Source: Arenicola marina
Taxonomy: Eukaryota; Annelida; Polychaeta; Arenicolidae
Assembly (NCBI GenBank): GCA_964019135.1
Contig: OZ025248.1
Coordinates: forward strand, 31,427,670-31,491,669
Direction of reading: 5' to 3'
DNA: 64,000 nucleotides
Shown: in pieces, positions 21,408-33,900 of the stretch
How the letters are laid out: each line of letters begins with the position of its first letter
How positions within the stretch are numbered: the stretch's first letter is position 1
Translations under genes and position numbers: made by a program
The notes under the pieces: model-generated
Database searches by the model: none
Told to the model about the DNA's origin: nothing
What the model saw: the letters and a program-made list of their open reading frames with translations, nothing else

Positions 21408-23576
21408 ATGGGGTCGACAACAATGCTGCTGGTCCTGGCCGTTGCCGTCTCCATCGCAACGTGCGCAGCGATGACCCTGGAGGAACTAGAGGCTATACTT
21501 GTTGGCATGGAGACCAGTGTAGGCTACTTACAAAAAACCGATTCCCTCGTAGTGCGAGAGTTGCGCGAGAACCAGTACCGCGCCGACGAGATGACCCGCA
21601 GCTCTGGCGTGTCCGGTTTGAAGACGATCAAGGGGCGGTTGGCGCCGGGCACCAAGGCTTACTACCGGACGAGCTTCTCTGGCGCCAACGTGGGCTCCAT
21701 CCACGACCACGCCGACCACTTTAAGACGACAGGGATGGGCGAATTTATTTACGTCATGAACGGAGTGGAGGGCCGCACTCGCCACAACGACTTCATGCTG
21801 CGCAGCAAGAGTCTGACCACCTCCGACTTCGGCGCCGTCACAGATCTCGACTACCCGGATGTGCCACCGGAAGTGACGAGCCAGCCGACGGTCGAGGCCC
21901 AGATCGCCGAGATGAGGGAGTGGTTCGCGGCGTTCCAGAACCAGATCCAGGGTGTGAGGGACTACCGGCCCTACTTCCCGCCCGTCCTCTGCTACCTAGA
22001 GGGCACATGGGTACCCTCAACTGCCCTTAACGACACCATTGAAGAGATCTTCATCAGCGACCGCCACAGTCTGAACGCTGCCACGTGGGCCGAACTGGAA
22101 GACAGGATCAACTTCTCGGCTTTCACTGGGCGTGATGACGAACAGGAAGAATTGGCCTACTTCCCTCAGCGCTTCCTGGGTCAAGATGAGAACGGCGTGC
22201 CTATCGTGGCCCGATGGACCTACCGGATTCTGTGCCACAAGCTCAACATCAATCTTCCCCTCAACCGATTTCGCACCATAGATGACATCAAGTCTCGTAT
22301 GGCGCTGAGCAGTTACCTCAACAAGGCCGCCAGTATGCTAGACCTGAGCGACAGCAGATTGGCTCGCTTTCAGATCAACACAAAACATTCTCTTTTCTTT
22401 GACGAAGATAGTGGATCTCGACATACACTTTTGGACGACCTAATGGAACAAATTCCCGGCATGAATAACTACAACGCCAACTTGACTGACGACGCGTTTG
22501 GGGTAAATGCCTACGATTTCGTCGATCCAAGCAAGTTGCAAAACGCGGCGTACTATCACCGATCTTTCCAGGTCTCGGAGAACGGCGCCATGGGAACGAG
22601 GACGCGCGGTCGCACCTTCAACGACCCCTTCGTCTACATAGCCATGACGACTCACCTCGAGGTGGCCGCGGCCCACTTCGAGAACGACCAGTTCAATCTC
22701 ACTCAGCGGTGGTCGTACGCCATCCCGTTGGAGATCCTCTACTTGACGCCACTCGGCAACTGGAATCCCTACAACATCACGTTTCACGGCTGGAAGGGGG
22801 ATCCCGGCACCGAGGTGGTCGAGGCGGGAGGGCGGAACGGCAAATCCGCCGAGAAGCCTTACCGTGGTACCCACAGCAAAACCTTCTTCCGTACCCCGAT
22901 TGAGTTCTTCGGTAACGAGACGGATCCGAATACGGATCCGGCCGACACCTCCAGAGGTCTGGTGTACGTGGAGGATGCCTCTGGTGTGGTCCGCGAGGTG
23001 GGCGCTTCCGGCACCCGCATCATGTATGCCATCTCGGAAGTGACGAGACCCGTGCGCACGCGCTACCCCATCGTCAGCATCTACGAAGAGGGCAGCGCCA
23101 CCTGGATGGAGACTAAGGCGCTGTCCGACATCTTGTTGCAGCCGACCAAGTTCGCGACCATGTCACGTGAGTATGTTCCCCCTATAAACTCGTCCACGCC
23201 TTGCACGACGCATATCGAGCCACTGGCCTACGCCAATATCGAAGACACTTTTGTCTCCGACCTGGAGGTACAGATGTCGGCCGGTACGTTCTCCCCCACA
23301 ACGTTTCACCTGTACAACCTGGACGAGACCCACACCGAGCAGCACCAGCTCGTCATACGCGCCGAGGACATGATGGCCTTATGTCGCAATCATGAGGCCA
23401 ATATCCCCATGACGACGTCGACGGTGGATGGCCACTCGCACGCAGTGGAGCTGCAGAAGAGTGTGCGCATCACTACAGCAGGCACGTACCGGATCAAGTA
23501 CATCCTCCGTGAGGTAGACGGCGACCACGCCAACGCACAGGGCCTGGACCGCAGAGTCTACTTCCTGTCCGAGTGA
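21408..23576 (+). CDS. Secreted 722-residue protein of unrecognised family, paralog 1
   Basis: One uninterrupted coding exon of 722 codons in GC-rich sequence, unlike its AT-rich surroundings. The start is supported by the acceptor 11 nt upstream and by a clear signal peptide (MGSTTMLLVLAVAVSIATCA). Then comes a helical stretch with LQKTDSLVVRELRENQYRAD, a His-rich segment IHDHADHF with GEFIYVMNGVEGRTRHND (about residues 100-130), a long central region, and a C-terminal part (about 590-722) with HTEQHQ and DGHSHA that could bind metal or be a beta domain. Four Cys remain in the mature chain, and about seven N-glycosylation sequons are visible, fitting an extracellular protein. The closest relative is the convergent gene at 35955-38123. 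I cannot name the family; tyrosinase or hemocyanin was considered and not supported. Confidence 0.9.
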   Translation: MGSTTMLLVLAVAVSIATCAAMTLEELEAILVGMETSVGYLQKTDSLVVRELRENQYRADEMTRSSGVSGLKTIKGRLAPGTKAYYRTSFSGANVGSIHDHADHFKTTGMGEFIYVMNGVEGRTRHNDFMLRSKSLTTSDFGAVTDLDYPDVPPEVTSQPTVEAQIAEMREWFAAFQNQIQGVRDYRPYFPPVLCYLEGTWVPSTALNDTIEEIFISDRHSLNAATWAELEDRINFSAFTGRDDEQEELAYFPQRFLGQDENGVPIVARWTYRILCHKLNINLPLNRFRTIDDIKSRMALSSYLNKAASMLDLSDSRLARFQINTKHSLFFDEDSGSRHTLLDDLMEQIPGMNNYNANLTDDAFGVNAYDFVDPSKLQNAAYYHRSFQVSENGAMGTRTRGRTFNDPFVYIAMTTHLEVAAAHFENDQFNLTQRWSYAIPLEILYLTPLGNWNPYNITFHGWKGDPGTEVVEAGGRNGKSAEKPYRGTHSKTFFRTPIEFFGNETDPNTDPADTSRGLVYVEDASGVVREVGASGTRIMYAISEVTRPVRTRYPIVSIYEEGSATWMETKALSDILLQPTKFATMSREYVPPINSSTPCTTHIEPLAYANIEDTFVSDLEVQMSAGTFSPTTFHLYNLDETHTEQHQLVIRAEDMMALCRNHEANIPMTTSTVDGHSHAVELQKSVRITTAGTYRIKYILREVDGDHANAQGLDRRVYFLSE

Positions 23577-23841
23577 GGGAGACCGATGATCTACTTCCTG
23601 CCTCGGTGACGGGGGCCGAGACGGCCGACAGTCGGACCGGTACACGCGCCCTGACGAACGCTGTCAATCGGCTGAGGACCGGAACTGCCAACCGTAGCCA
23701 ATCAGGAAGCAGACACGATCCCGACAAATGGCGACTCAGCCTTCATCGATAGATGTGCCCGTCGTTCTGCCAGGTATGAACCCCCTGGCCAAACACGAGC
23801 TGTATCAGGCAATGAAGACTTTAGTGCTGTATAATCTTTCG

Positions 23842-23847
23842 AATAAA
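23842..23847 (+). terminator. Polyadenylation signal AATAAA of paralog 1
   Basis: The first clear AATAAA after the stop codon, 266 nt downstream, on the coding strand. Confidence 0.65.
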
Positions 23848-24132
23848 GAACGCAGCAAGCAAACTTTAGTGTTTCACGTTGTCCCTACATCAGACCCATG
23901 TTGTGTCGATTGGTGATATTAATGCGAAGACATTTCTCATTTATTATTTCGTATTGGCGTCAATATATTTTTTATCGATACAAAAAGCCCGAATTAACTG
24001 TGAATATACACTAACGAAGTTGAGCTGCTGTAATACGCCAGCGGTACAGGTAAGAACACTCTGTCACAAAACCAGATTAGTTTAGCCCAAAACATTAAAT
24101 ACAGCTCCTGATCATCCTTCAACGGACATCAG

Positions 24133-27100
24133 TCACCATATAGCGGTGATATAGTATGGACACCAGCTGTCATCTAACTGCGATATAGGGTGGACACCAC
24201 ACTGCCATCTAGCGGCGATATAGGGTGGACACCTGCTGCCATCTAGCGGCGATATAGAGTGGACATCAGCTGCCATCTAGCGGTGATATAGGGTGGACAC
24301 CAGCTGCCATCTAGTGGCGATATCGGGTGGACACCTGCTGCCATCTAGTGGTGATATAGGGTGGACACCTGCTGCCATCTAGCGGCGATATAGAGTGGAC
24401 ATCAGCTGCCATCTAGCGGCGATATAGGGTGGACACCAGCTGCCATCTAGTGGCGATATCGGGTGGACACCAGCTGCCAAATAGCGGCGATATAGGGTGG
24501 ACACCAGCTGCCATCTAGCGGCGATATCGGGTGGACACCAGCTGCCAAATAGCGGCGATATAGGGTGGACACCAGCTGCCATCTAGCGGCGACATACGGT
24601 GCATATCAACTGCCATCTGCAGTGGTAGTGGCCAGCGCAGCTAGTGGCCAGTCGTCCAGTGCACAATGCCGCACAAACCAGAAAACTCGATCACCAGCGT
24701 TGTGTAAATGAATATAAGGTGGACACCAGCTGTCATTTAGCGGCGAAATATGGTGGACAACTGCTGCCATCTAGCGGCGATATAGGGTGGACACCAGCTG
24801 CCATCTAGTGGCGATAGAGAGTGGACATCAGCTGCAATCTAGCGGCGATATAGGGTGGACACCAGCTGCCAAATAGCGGCGATATAGGGTGGACATCAAC
24901 TGCCATCTAGCGGCGACATACGGTGCATATCAACTGCCATCTGCAGTGGTAGTGGCCAGCGCAGCTAGTGGCCAGTCGTCCAGTGCACAATGCCGCACAA
25001 ACCAGAAAACTCGATCACCAGCGTTGTGTAAATGAATATAAGGTGGACACCAGCTGTCATTTAGCGGCGAAATATGGTGGACAACTGCTGCCATCTAGCG
25101 GCGATATAGGGTGGACACCAGCTGCCATCTAGTGGCGATAGAGAGTGGACATCAGCTGCAATCTAGCGGCGATATAGGGTGGACACCAGCTGCCAAATAG
25201 CGGCGATATAGGGTGGACATCAACTGCCATCTAGCGGCGACATACGGTGCATATCAACTGCCATCTGCAGTGGTAGTGGCCAGCGCAGCTAGTGGCCAGT
25301 CGTCCAGTGCACAATGCCGCACAAACCAGCAAACTCGATCACCAGCGTTGTGTAAATGAATATAAGGTGGACACCAGCTGTCATTTAGCGGCGAAATATG
25401 GTGGACAACTGCTGCCATCTAGCGGCGATATAGGGTGGACACCAGCTGCCATCTAGTGGCGATAGAGAGTGGACATCAGCTGCAATCTAGCGGCGATATA
25501 GGGTGGACACCAGCTGCCAAATAGCGGCGATATAGGGTGGACATCAACTGCCATCTAGCGGCGACATACGGTGCATATCAACTGCCATCTGCAGTGGTAG
25601 TGGCCAGCGCAGCTAGTGGCCAGTCGTCCAGTGCACAATGCCGCACAAACCAGAAAACTCGATCACCAGCGTTGTGTAAATGAATATAAGGTGGACACCA
25701 GCTGTCATTTAGCGGCGAAATATGGTGGACAACTGCTGCCATCTAGCGGCGATATAGGGTGGACACCAGCTGCCATCTAGTGGCGATAGAGAGTGGACAT
25801 CAGCTGCAATCTAGCGGCGATATAGGGTGGACAATAGCTGCCAAATAGCGGCGATACAGGGTGGACATCAACTGCCATCTAGCGGTGATATAGGGTGGAC
25901 ACCAGCTGCCATCTAGTGGCGATATCGGGTGGACACGTGCTGCCATCTAGTGGTGATATAGGGTGGACACCTGCTGCCATCTAGCGGCGATATAGAGTGG
26001 ACATCAGCTGCCATCTAGCGGCGATATAGGGTGGACACCAGCTGCCATCTAGTGGCGATATCGGGTGGACACCAGCTGCCAAATAGCGGCGATATAGGGT
26101 GGACACCAGCTGCCATCTAGCGGCGATATCGGGTGGACACCAGCTGCCAAATAGCGGCGATATAGGGTGGACACCAGCTGCCATCTAGCGGCGACATACG
26201 GTGCATATCAACTGCCATCTGCAGTGGTAGTGGCCAGCGCAGCTAGTGGCCAGTCGTCCAGTGCACAATGCCGCACAAACCAGAAAACTCGATCACCAGC
26301 GTTGTGTAAATGAATATAAGGTGGACACCAGCTGTCATTTAGCGGCGAAATATGGTGGACAACTGCTGCCATCTAGCGGCGATATAGGGTGGACACCAGC
26401 TGCCATCTAGTGGCGATAGAGAGTGGACATCAGCTGCAATCTAGCGGCGATATAGGGTGGACACCAGCTGCCAAATAGCGGCGATATAGGGTGGACATCA
26501 ACTGCCATCTAGCGGCGACATACGGTGCATATCAACTGCCATCTGCAGTGGTAGTGGCCAGCGCAGCTAGTGGCCAGTCGTCCAGTGCACAATGCCGCAC
26601 AAACCAGAAAACTCGATCACCAGCGTTGTGTAAATGAATATAAGGTGGACACCAGCTGTCATTTAGCGGCGAAATATGGTGGACAACTGCTGCCATCTAG
26701 CGGCGATATAGGGTGGACACCAGCTGCCATCTAGTGGCGATAGAGAGTGGACATCAGCTGCAATCTAGCGGCGATATAGGGTGGACACCAGCTGCCAAAA
26801 AGCGGCGATATAGGGTGGACATCAACTGCCATCTAGCGGCGACATACGGTGCATATCAACTGCCATCTGCAGTGGTAGTGGCCAGCGCAGCTAGTGGCCA
26901 GTCGTCCAGTGCACAATGCCGCACAAACCAGAAAACTCGATCACCAGCGTTGTGTAAATGAATATAAGGTGGACACCAGCTGTCATTTAGCGGCGAAATA
27001 TGGTGGACAACTGCTGCCATCTAGCGGCGATATAGGGTGGACACCAGCTGCCATCTAGTGGCGATAGAGAGTGGACATCAGCTGCAATCTAGCGGCGATA

Positions 27101-28667
27101 TAGGGTGGACACCAGCTGCCAAATAGCGGCGATATAGGGTGGACATCAACTGCCATCTAGCGGCGACATACGGTGCATATCAACTGCCATCTGCAGTGGT
27201 AGTGGCCAGCGCAGCTAGTGGCCAGTCGTCCAGTGCACAATGCCGCACAAACCAGAAAACTCGATCACCAGCGTTGTGTAAATGAATATAAGGTGGACAC
27301 CAGCTGTCATTTAGCGGCGAAATATGGTGGACAACTGCTGCCATCTAGCGGCGATATAGGGTGGACACCAGCTGCCATCTAGTGGCGATAGAGAGTGGAC
27401 ATCAGCTGCAATCTAGCGGCGATATAGGGTGGACACCAGCTGCCAAATAGCGGCGATATAGGGTGGACATCAACTGCCATCTAGCGGCGACATACGGTGC
27501 ATATCAACTGCCATCTGCAGTGGTAGTGGCCAGCGCAGCTAGTGGCCAGTCGTCCAGTGCACAATGCCGCACAAACCAGAAAACTCGATCACCAGCGTTG
27601 TGTAAATGAATATAAGGTGGACACCAGCTGTCATTTAGCGGCGAAATATGGTGGACAACTGCTGCCATCTAGCGGCGATATAGGGTGGACACCAGCTGCC
27701 ATCTAGTGGCGATAGAGAGTGGACATCAGCTGCAATCTAGCGGCGATATAGGGTGGACACCAGCTGCCAAATAGCGGCGATATAGGGTGGACATCAACTG
27801 CCATCTAGCGGCGACATACGGTGCATATCAACTGCCATCTGCAGTGGTAGTGGCCAGCGCAGCTAGTGGCCAGTCGTCCAGTGCACAATGCCGCACAAAC
27901 CAGAAAACTCGATCACCAGCGTTGTGTAAATGAATATAAGGTGGACACCAGCTGTCATTTAGCGGCGAAATATGGTGGACAACTGCTGCCATCTAGCGGC
28001 GATATAGGGTCTAGTGGCGATATCGGGTGGACACCAGCGGCCATCTAGCGGCGATATAGGGTGGACACCAGCTGCCATCTAGCGGCGATATAGAGTGGAC
28101 ACCAGCTGCCATCTATCGGCGATATAGGGTGGACACCAGCTGCCATCTAGCGGAGATACAGGGTGGACACCACACTGCCATCTAGCGGCGACATAGGGCG
28201 GAGATACAGGGTGGACACCACACTGCTATCTAGCGGCCATATAGGGTGGACACCAGCTGCCATCTAGCGGCGATATAGAGTGGACACCAGCTGCCATCTA
28301 TCGGCGATATAGGGTGGACACCAGCTGCCATCTAGCGGAGATACAGGGTGGACACCACACTGCCATCTAGCGGCGACATAGGGCGGAGATACAGGGGAGA
28401 CACCACACTGCTATCTAGCGGCCATATAGGGTGGAGACCAGCTGCCATCTAGCGGCGATATAGAGTGGACACCAGCTGCCATCTATCGGCGATATAGGGT
28501 GGACACCAGCTGTCATCTAGCGGAGATACAGGGTGGACACCACACTGCCATCTAGCGGCGACATAGGGCGGAGATACAGGGTGGACACCACACTGCTATC
28601 TAGCGGCGATATAGGGTGGACACCAGCTGCCATCTAGCGACGATATAGAGTGGACACCAGCGGCCAT
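24133..28667. repeat. 34-bp minisatellite array with CTCF-like core
   Basis: More than a hundred units of about 34 bp; the consensus has GCTGCCATCTAGCGGCGATA followed by TAGGGTGGACACCA. Units vary at a few positions (AGCGG or AGTGG, TATAGGG or TATCGGG, ACACC or ACATC). On the minus strand the core reads CCACTAGATGGCAGC or CCGCTAGATGGCAGC. The first matches all 15 positions of the CTCF consensus CCASYAGRKGGCRSY and the second matches 14. At least a dozen perfect copies can be picked out by eye. Short open frames within are products of the repeat. Confidence 0.95.
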
Positions 28668-28740
28668 CTGCAGTGGTAGTGGCCAGCGCAGCTAGTGGCC
28701 AGTCGTCCAGTGCACAATGCCGCACAAACCACTAAAACTC
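24602..28740. repeat. 324-bp higher-order repeat within the minisatellite
   Basis: The landmark GTCGTCCAGTGCACAATG occurs at 24651, 24975, 25299, 25623, 26253, 26577, 26901, 27225, 27549 and 27873: every 324 bp, except one 630-bp step. A last diverged copy is at 28702. Each unit joins several 34-bp monomers to a unique spacer of roughly 100 bp (GCACAAACCAGAAAACTCGATC and neighbours). A block at 24379-24582 also recurs unchanged at 25981-26184, a 1,602-bp offset that explains the longer step. Confidence 0.9.
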
Positions 28741-28760
28741 GACAACCAGCGATGTTTGAA

Positions 28761-29989
28761 ACATACATGTGTGTTTATATCCGCCACTAAGACCGATTGC
28801 ACTATAGAAAGGGACACAATTGACGATGGTGGGTTGCTTATAATTTCAGAACTTTCGTATAAACATTTTACCTCATAAAGAAGCATTACCAGTTGCATTT
28901 CTTTTTTAAACAACATGATTATACATAACTATACATAAGACTTCCTCTTTAGATGGCCCGATACAAACTGCATGTACAACACTTTTAGACCAGCCCCTCC
29001 CCCCCTGACGATCGACTTAATCATTCTGCTGTAAAAATGTGCAGTGCATGGGGTAACAACACACTGATGCGTCATTAAACCACATGGTAAAGGTAAGATA
29101 GGACCAGTTGGAAGTTTTCGTATCTTTTTTGATAACGAAAAGACAATGTGTCTTCATTCTTTGTAAATTTTCTGTTTGAAGCGTTGCGCCAACATGGTCA
29201 CCGGGGAGAATCCGTGTGAGGTCATAATGCCTCATTTTCGTAGGAAATGCAAAAAGCGTTAGTTTGCCAGCCGTATTGTCCCGTCGTAACAAATATGCGT
29301 TATTGTGACGACGCAAAAGAATGAAAAATATGTTGTCTATCTGTTTTGTGCAGCTAAATTTCTTAAATATTCTTCCGCAATGGGCACACCCCTCGGTGCC
29401 TGGCTCTTGCGAAAGTAGTCTGGTTCCCTGGCTCTCTCTTTGTATAACATACGTCACGCCTACGTCACCGGTAGTCAGGATACCAGTGTACGCAGAGATT
29501 CTAAACTCGTTCCGAACATTTTGTTCGGATTTGTTTGTCCCCAAAGTAAGTAAAGCGGAAGTCTTGGTGAACGAATATTTATAGCCCTATAGGGCTGTAC
29601 ATTCACTACGGGGATCTTATCGACCCCACGAGACAGGCATACTTATGCTCTACGTCAATGCCTAGCAGCAACGGCCTGTACGTGCTGCCTACTATCCGGT
29701 TGTTTGCCTTCACTCACATCAAAGATATTAGTACACCAAGATAGGTCATACGGCGATCGCCCATTGTAAAATGTGTAATGCAGCGAGCAGTGGCGCCGTT
29801 ATGCAGCGAGCGCGTAACGTTGGGCTGCCACTACGCTGACCATAACGCTGTCTGCGTGATAAGCGGCGCCCTGTGAACTACAAATTGGATTTTAGCGCTA
29901 TTAATCCCGTAAAGCCTGGTGTCGTCCTTTCGTGCTTTCAGGTATATTTTTTATCACATATATATTGGTAAGTAAAACGGAAGTCTTTT
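28761..29989. other. No confirmed gene; one unassigned minus-strand open frame
   Basis: A minus-strand frame of about 175 codons (29544-29017) is open from a non-ATG codon; the first internal Met-led stretch reads MRHYDLTRILPGDHVGATL. It contains CAHC and ends near 29017. Its composition looks protein-like rather than repeat-like, so a terminal exon or a decayed gene is possible, but I recognise no family and cannot identify an acceptor. Confidence 0.3.
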
Positions 29990-30078
29990 GCCGGACGTCA
30001 ACAAACGCCGCCTGGCAGCGGAAGTAAACAACCTTAGCGTGAGCACTCGCTGCCAGGCGGCGTTTGTTGACATCCGGC
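29990..30078. repeat. 31-bp inverted repeat (hairpin, 27-nt loop)
   Basis: The arm at 29990-30020 (GCCGGACGTCAACAAACGCC onward) pairs with 30048-30078 with a single mismatch. GC-rich. It may be a small foldback or MITE-like element. The related phrase GTAAGTAAARCGGAAGTCTT occurs just before it and also near 29546, so part of this sequence is dispersed locally. Confidence 0.85.
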
Positions 30079-30960
30079 GAGCGGCGGAGCATTCAAAACG
30101 AAGCGAGAGGTGACAAAAATCGCCCGGATTACAAGAAAATACACTACCGACCAAAGAAATGACTGTCCGACGAAAGTCATGAAAGCTTCAAAAATCTAAT
30201 GGGGCAACTTGACGGGTAGGCCCTGTATATTAATCTGTTATGAACTTCAACTTGAGCCACCGGTCCGCGATTTCTTGTTTTCGGCCGTGTCAGCGGCATG
30301 GCTCTCACCCTTGCTCGGTTTACGGGCGTGGTAAGAGAGGCATGTACCAGGGCTAACCCGAACCCACCCTTGGTGTACTAGTATCTTTGCTCACATCATA
30401 CACAAGATAGGCTAAAACTGTTCTCGGATGAAAAACTAACCACTGAAGTCTATGAACGGTTATTAGATAGTTGATAAACCAGAATGCGGTTGTCTAATGA
30501 ATGACTGTCTTTCTTCATGTCGTATGACGTAATAATCATCATGTCTGCGCGCGGTATCTATGGTTACGTAACAACGCTCTTTATATGGACTGACCAGGCG
30601 AGGACAATGGTATTTCGGTTGTCGCAGAAATGTAAACATCAATAATTTGTCTTCACATCTAACGGACCACATGCACTATGGAGAGATAAATGTCTTATCT
30701 TTAACTATATTACGATTTTATAGTTAGCAATGCCTGGACCAAAGCAAACCTCCCGTACGTAGAAGTTCCCCATATAACGTCATGTTCAGAGCACCGTAGT
30801 TTCATGAGAGCGTCTAGTGAACCAGTTCTTACATGTAAATACGTTGTTTGTGTATATAAAGTGTGTTTATGTAGTTTTGTGTATGTTGCTCCCATTATTT
30901 AGGATGATTTTTACAGGCCCATGAGTTTTTCTTGCTATAACATTGATACTACACACTGGT
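30079..30960. other. No gene seen; possible 5' region of the LINE
   Basis: Near 30240-30300 the minus strand reads KQEIADRWL, which resembles the start of a gypsy GPY/F module, but the piece is too short to call. The last part may include the 5' UTR of the LINE that follows; its 5' end could not be placed because no target-site duplication was found. Confidence 0.4.
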
Positions 30961-33900
30961 ATGCTAAACAACTGTGATTGTGCTGTATGCAAACGTAAGA
31001 TATTACATCACTCGTATCATATAAATTGTTCTATTTGCTACTGTTTCTATCACGTTAATTGTTTGTCTCATTTTACCAGAGAAAACCTGCAGGTTGTGAG
31101 AGAAAATAATGACCCATGGTATTGCATCAATTGTATAACTGAAATATTTCCTTTTAATGGGATAACTGAGACACGGGCTTTTGAACTCGCTTTCTCGTCT
31201 AGTAGCGTCAATAATTCGCGTATCCCACTGGTCGAGCTTGAAAACCAGTTGTTTAATCCATTTGAGTTAAACTCAGACTACATGATGCCGCTAAATGACA
31301 CTGACCCTGATGTAAATTTCTATGTAGATTCGTCTGCCAGCATGTCAAATTGTAAGTACTATTTAGAAGACGCCTTCAATGAGTCATGCAAAGAACTTAG
31401 ACTCGAGGAGTTGTCATTTTCCATTATGCATATGAACATAAAAAGCGCGCAGAAAAACTTCTCACAGTTTGGATCCTATATTGAAACTTTAAATCACGAT
31501 TTTACTGTGTATGCCTTTACTGAAGCCTGGTTTAACGAAGGCAACGTTGATTGCCATGGTTTGGACGGTTATCTCCCCGTCAATAGTTACCGACAAGACA
31601 GAACTGGTGGAGGGGTTTCAATGTTTATTAAGTCCGGAGTTAACTTCAGCAAGCGACCGGACTTGGATGTATTTAATGAACATATGGAAGCTTTATTTGT
31701 GCAACTAGACAAGGGAGCTTATGCTAATCAGAAATCAATTTTAGTAGGTGTAGTTTACCGACCACCGGATACCAACATTGTTGTATTTAATGAGCAGTTA
31801 GACGAGTTATTGCATAAGATTAACTCTGAAAAGGTGGTTTGTTATCTCGCAGGAGATTTTAACATTAATCTGCTAAATATGGACTCTCATAGACCCACAG
31901 CTGAATTTATTGATTCAATGTTTAGCCATGCGTTTCTACCCGCGATAAGCAAACCGACCAGGGTAACAAGTACCACAGCTACGCTGATTGATAATATCTT
32001 CACTAACGAGTGCGATATTAACTCTTCCCTGAAAGGCATTATGTGCACAGATATTACAGATCATTTTCCTGTGTTCTATATATCACAGTATGTTCAGATT
32101 AATGTTGACAGAGTTAACATCGTGAAAAGGAATGTGAGTAAGCCCAATAATGAGAAATTTGTTCACTGTATAACAAACGAAAACTGGGATAATATTTTAG
32201 AGACACCAAGCACCCAGGAAGCCTATACTAAACTACACCGTTCAGTTTCTCTTAAACATGAGAAATGTTTTCCTCTCACTATCTCCAGATCTAAATACCA
32301 AAACAGAAAACCATGGCTCAGTACAGGATTACAGAACTGCATATCTAAGAAAAATCGATTGTATTGTAGATTTATGAGACAAAAAACCAAAGAATCTGAG
32401 CATGATTATAAAAAATATAAAAATAAGCTTTTATCCACTGTTAGAGCGGCAGAAAAAACGTATTATCAGTCCACAATAAAAGCAAATAAAAACAACTTGT
32501 TTAAGATGTGGAAAACAATTAAAGAGGTAGTAAACAAAAAACAAGGTCAGAAGTTCCAAACGACATTTTCGATAAGAGGAGGACTGATTACAGATAGAAG
32601 CCAAATTGCTAATGAGTTTAATAACTACTTTGTTAATGTTGGTAAATCTATATCAAAAACAATCCCAAGAAATGGAGATTCACCACTCACGTTTATGAAA
32701 GATACCAATACTAAGTCGCTTTTCCTTGAGCCAGTTACTAGTAGTGAAGTCCGCAACGCCATTGCATCCCTAAAGAACAGTTCACCAGGATGGGACTCGC
32801 TAACAGCCAAAGTAATCAAATCAATTATAGATCCCCTCACCCAACCCCTAACTCATGTAATTAATCTCTCATTTAGTGAAGGGATATTTCCCGAAGAACT
32901 TAAACGTGCAAAAGTAACACCTATCCTGAAAGGGGGGGATAGTAAATTATTTACTAACTACAGACCAATTTCTATTCTTCCAACATTTTCTAAAGTGTTC
33001 GAACAGCTGATGCAGAAACGTCTAATCAACTTTATTAACAAATATGACTTACTACACAAAAACCAATTTGGTTTTAGATCAAATCACTCTACTACCTTAG
33101 CCCTTTTACTTCTGCAAGATAAACTAACAACTGCTAGGGAAATGGGACAAACTACTGTTGGTATATTTCTTGATTTCTCGAAAGCCTTCGATACGGTTGA
33201 CCACGATATACTGTTTAAAAAATTAGACAGATACGGCGTAAGAGGGCTTGCTTTAACGTAGCTAAAAAGTTACCTCAATGCGAGAGAACAGTTTGTAGTT
33301 TACAATAATACATTTTCGAACAGATCTCGAATAGTATGTGGAGTCCCGCAAGGTTCTGTTCTAGGTCCACTTTTATTTCTTTTATACATTAATGACTTAA
33401 TGAATGTAAGTAAGCAATTGTTTGGAATCTTATTTGCAGATGATTCTAATTTTTATTATATCGGGCCAAGATATCAATAAAACGATTGAAACGCTGAATG
33501 GGGAATTAAAACACATACAGTATTGGTTACAAATTAATAAGCTTGCTCTCAATCTCGATAAAACTAAATTCATGGTTTTCAAACCCAAGCGAAAGAAAAT
33601 TAGTATTCACAGCAGTGTCATCATTTCTGGCGAAAGTGTTGTACAAACTACTATCACGAAATTTTTGGGAGTACAATTAGACTGTGACCTTCTGTGGAAA
33701 CAACATATAGATTATATTAAAAGTAAAATGGCAAGGGCGCTTGGAATAATCACTTGTGCAAGGAAAATGTTAACCAATGACACCCTACGGATTTTATATA
33801 ATTGTTTTGTATCTCCATATCTATCATATTGTATTGAAGTATGGGGAGCTTCGTGTAGTAGCTTTTTAACCCCTCTTATCATGATCCAAAAAAAAGCAGT

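Noticed and set aside
24133..28667. CRISPR array
   Set aside because: Units are contiguous and share sequence throughout, with no unique spacers between identical repeats, and the context is eukaryotic.
30240..30360. Second gypsy integrase remnant (KQEIADRWL on the minus strand)
   Set aside because: Similarity covers about ten residues with frame breaks on both sides; too short to annotate.
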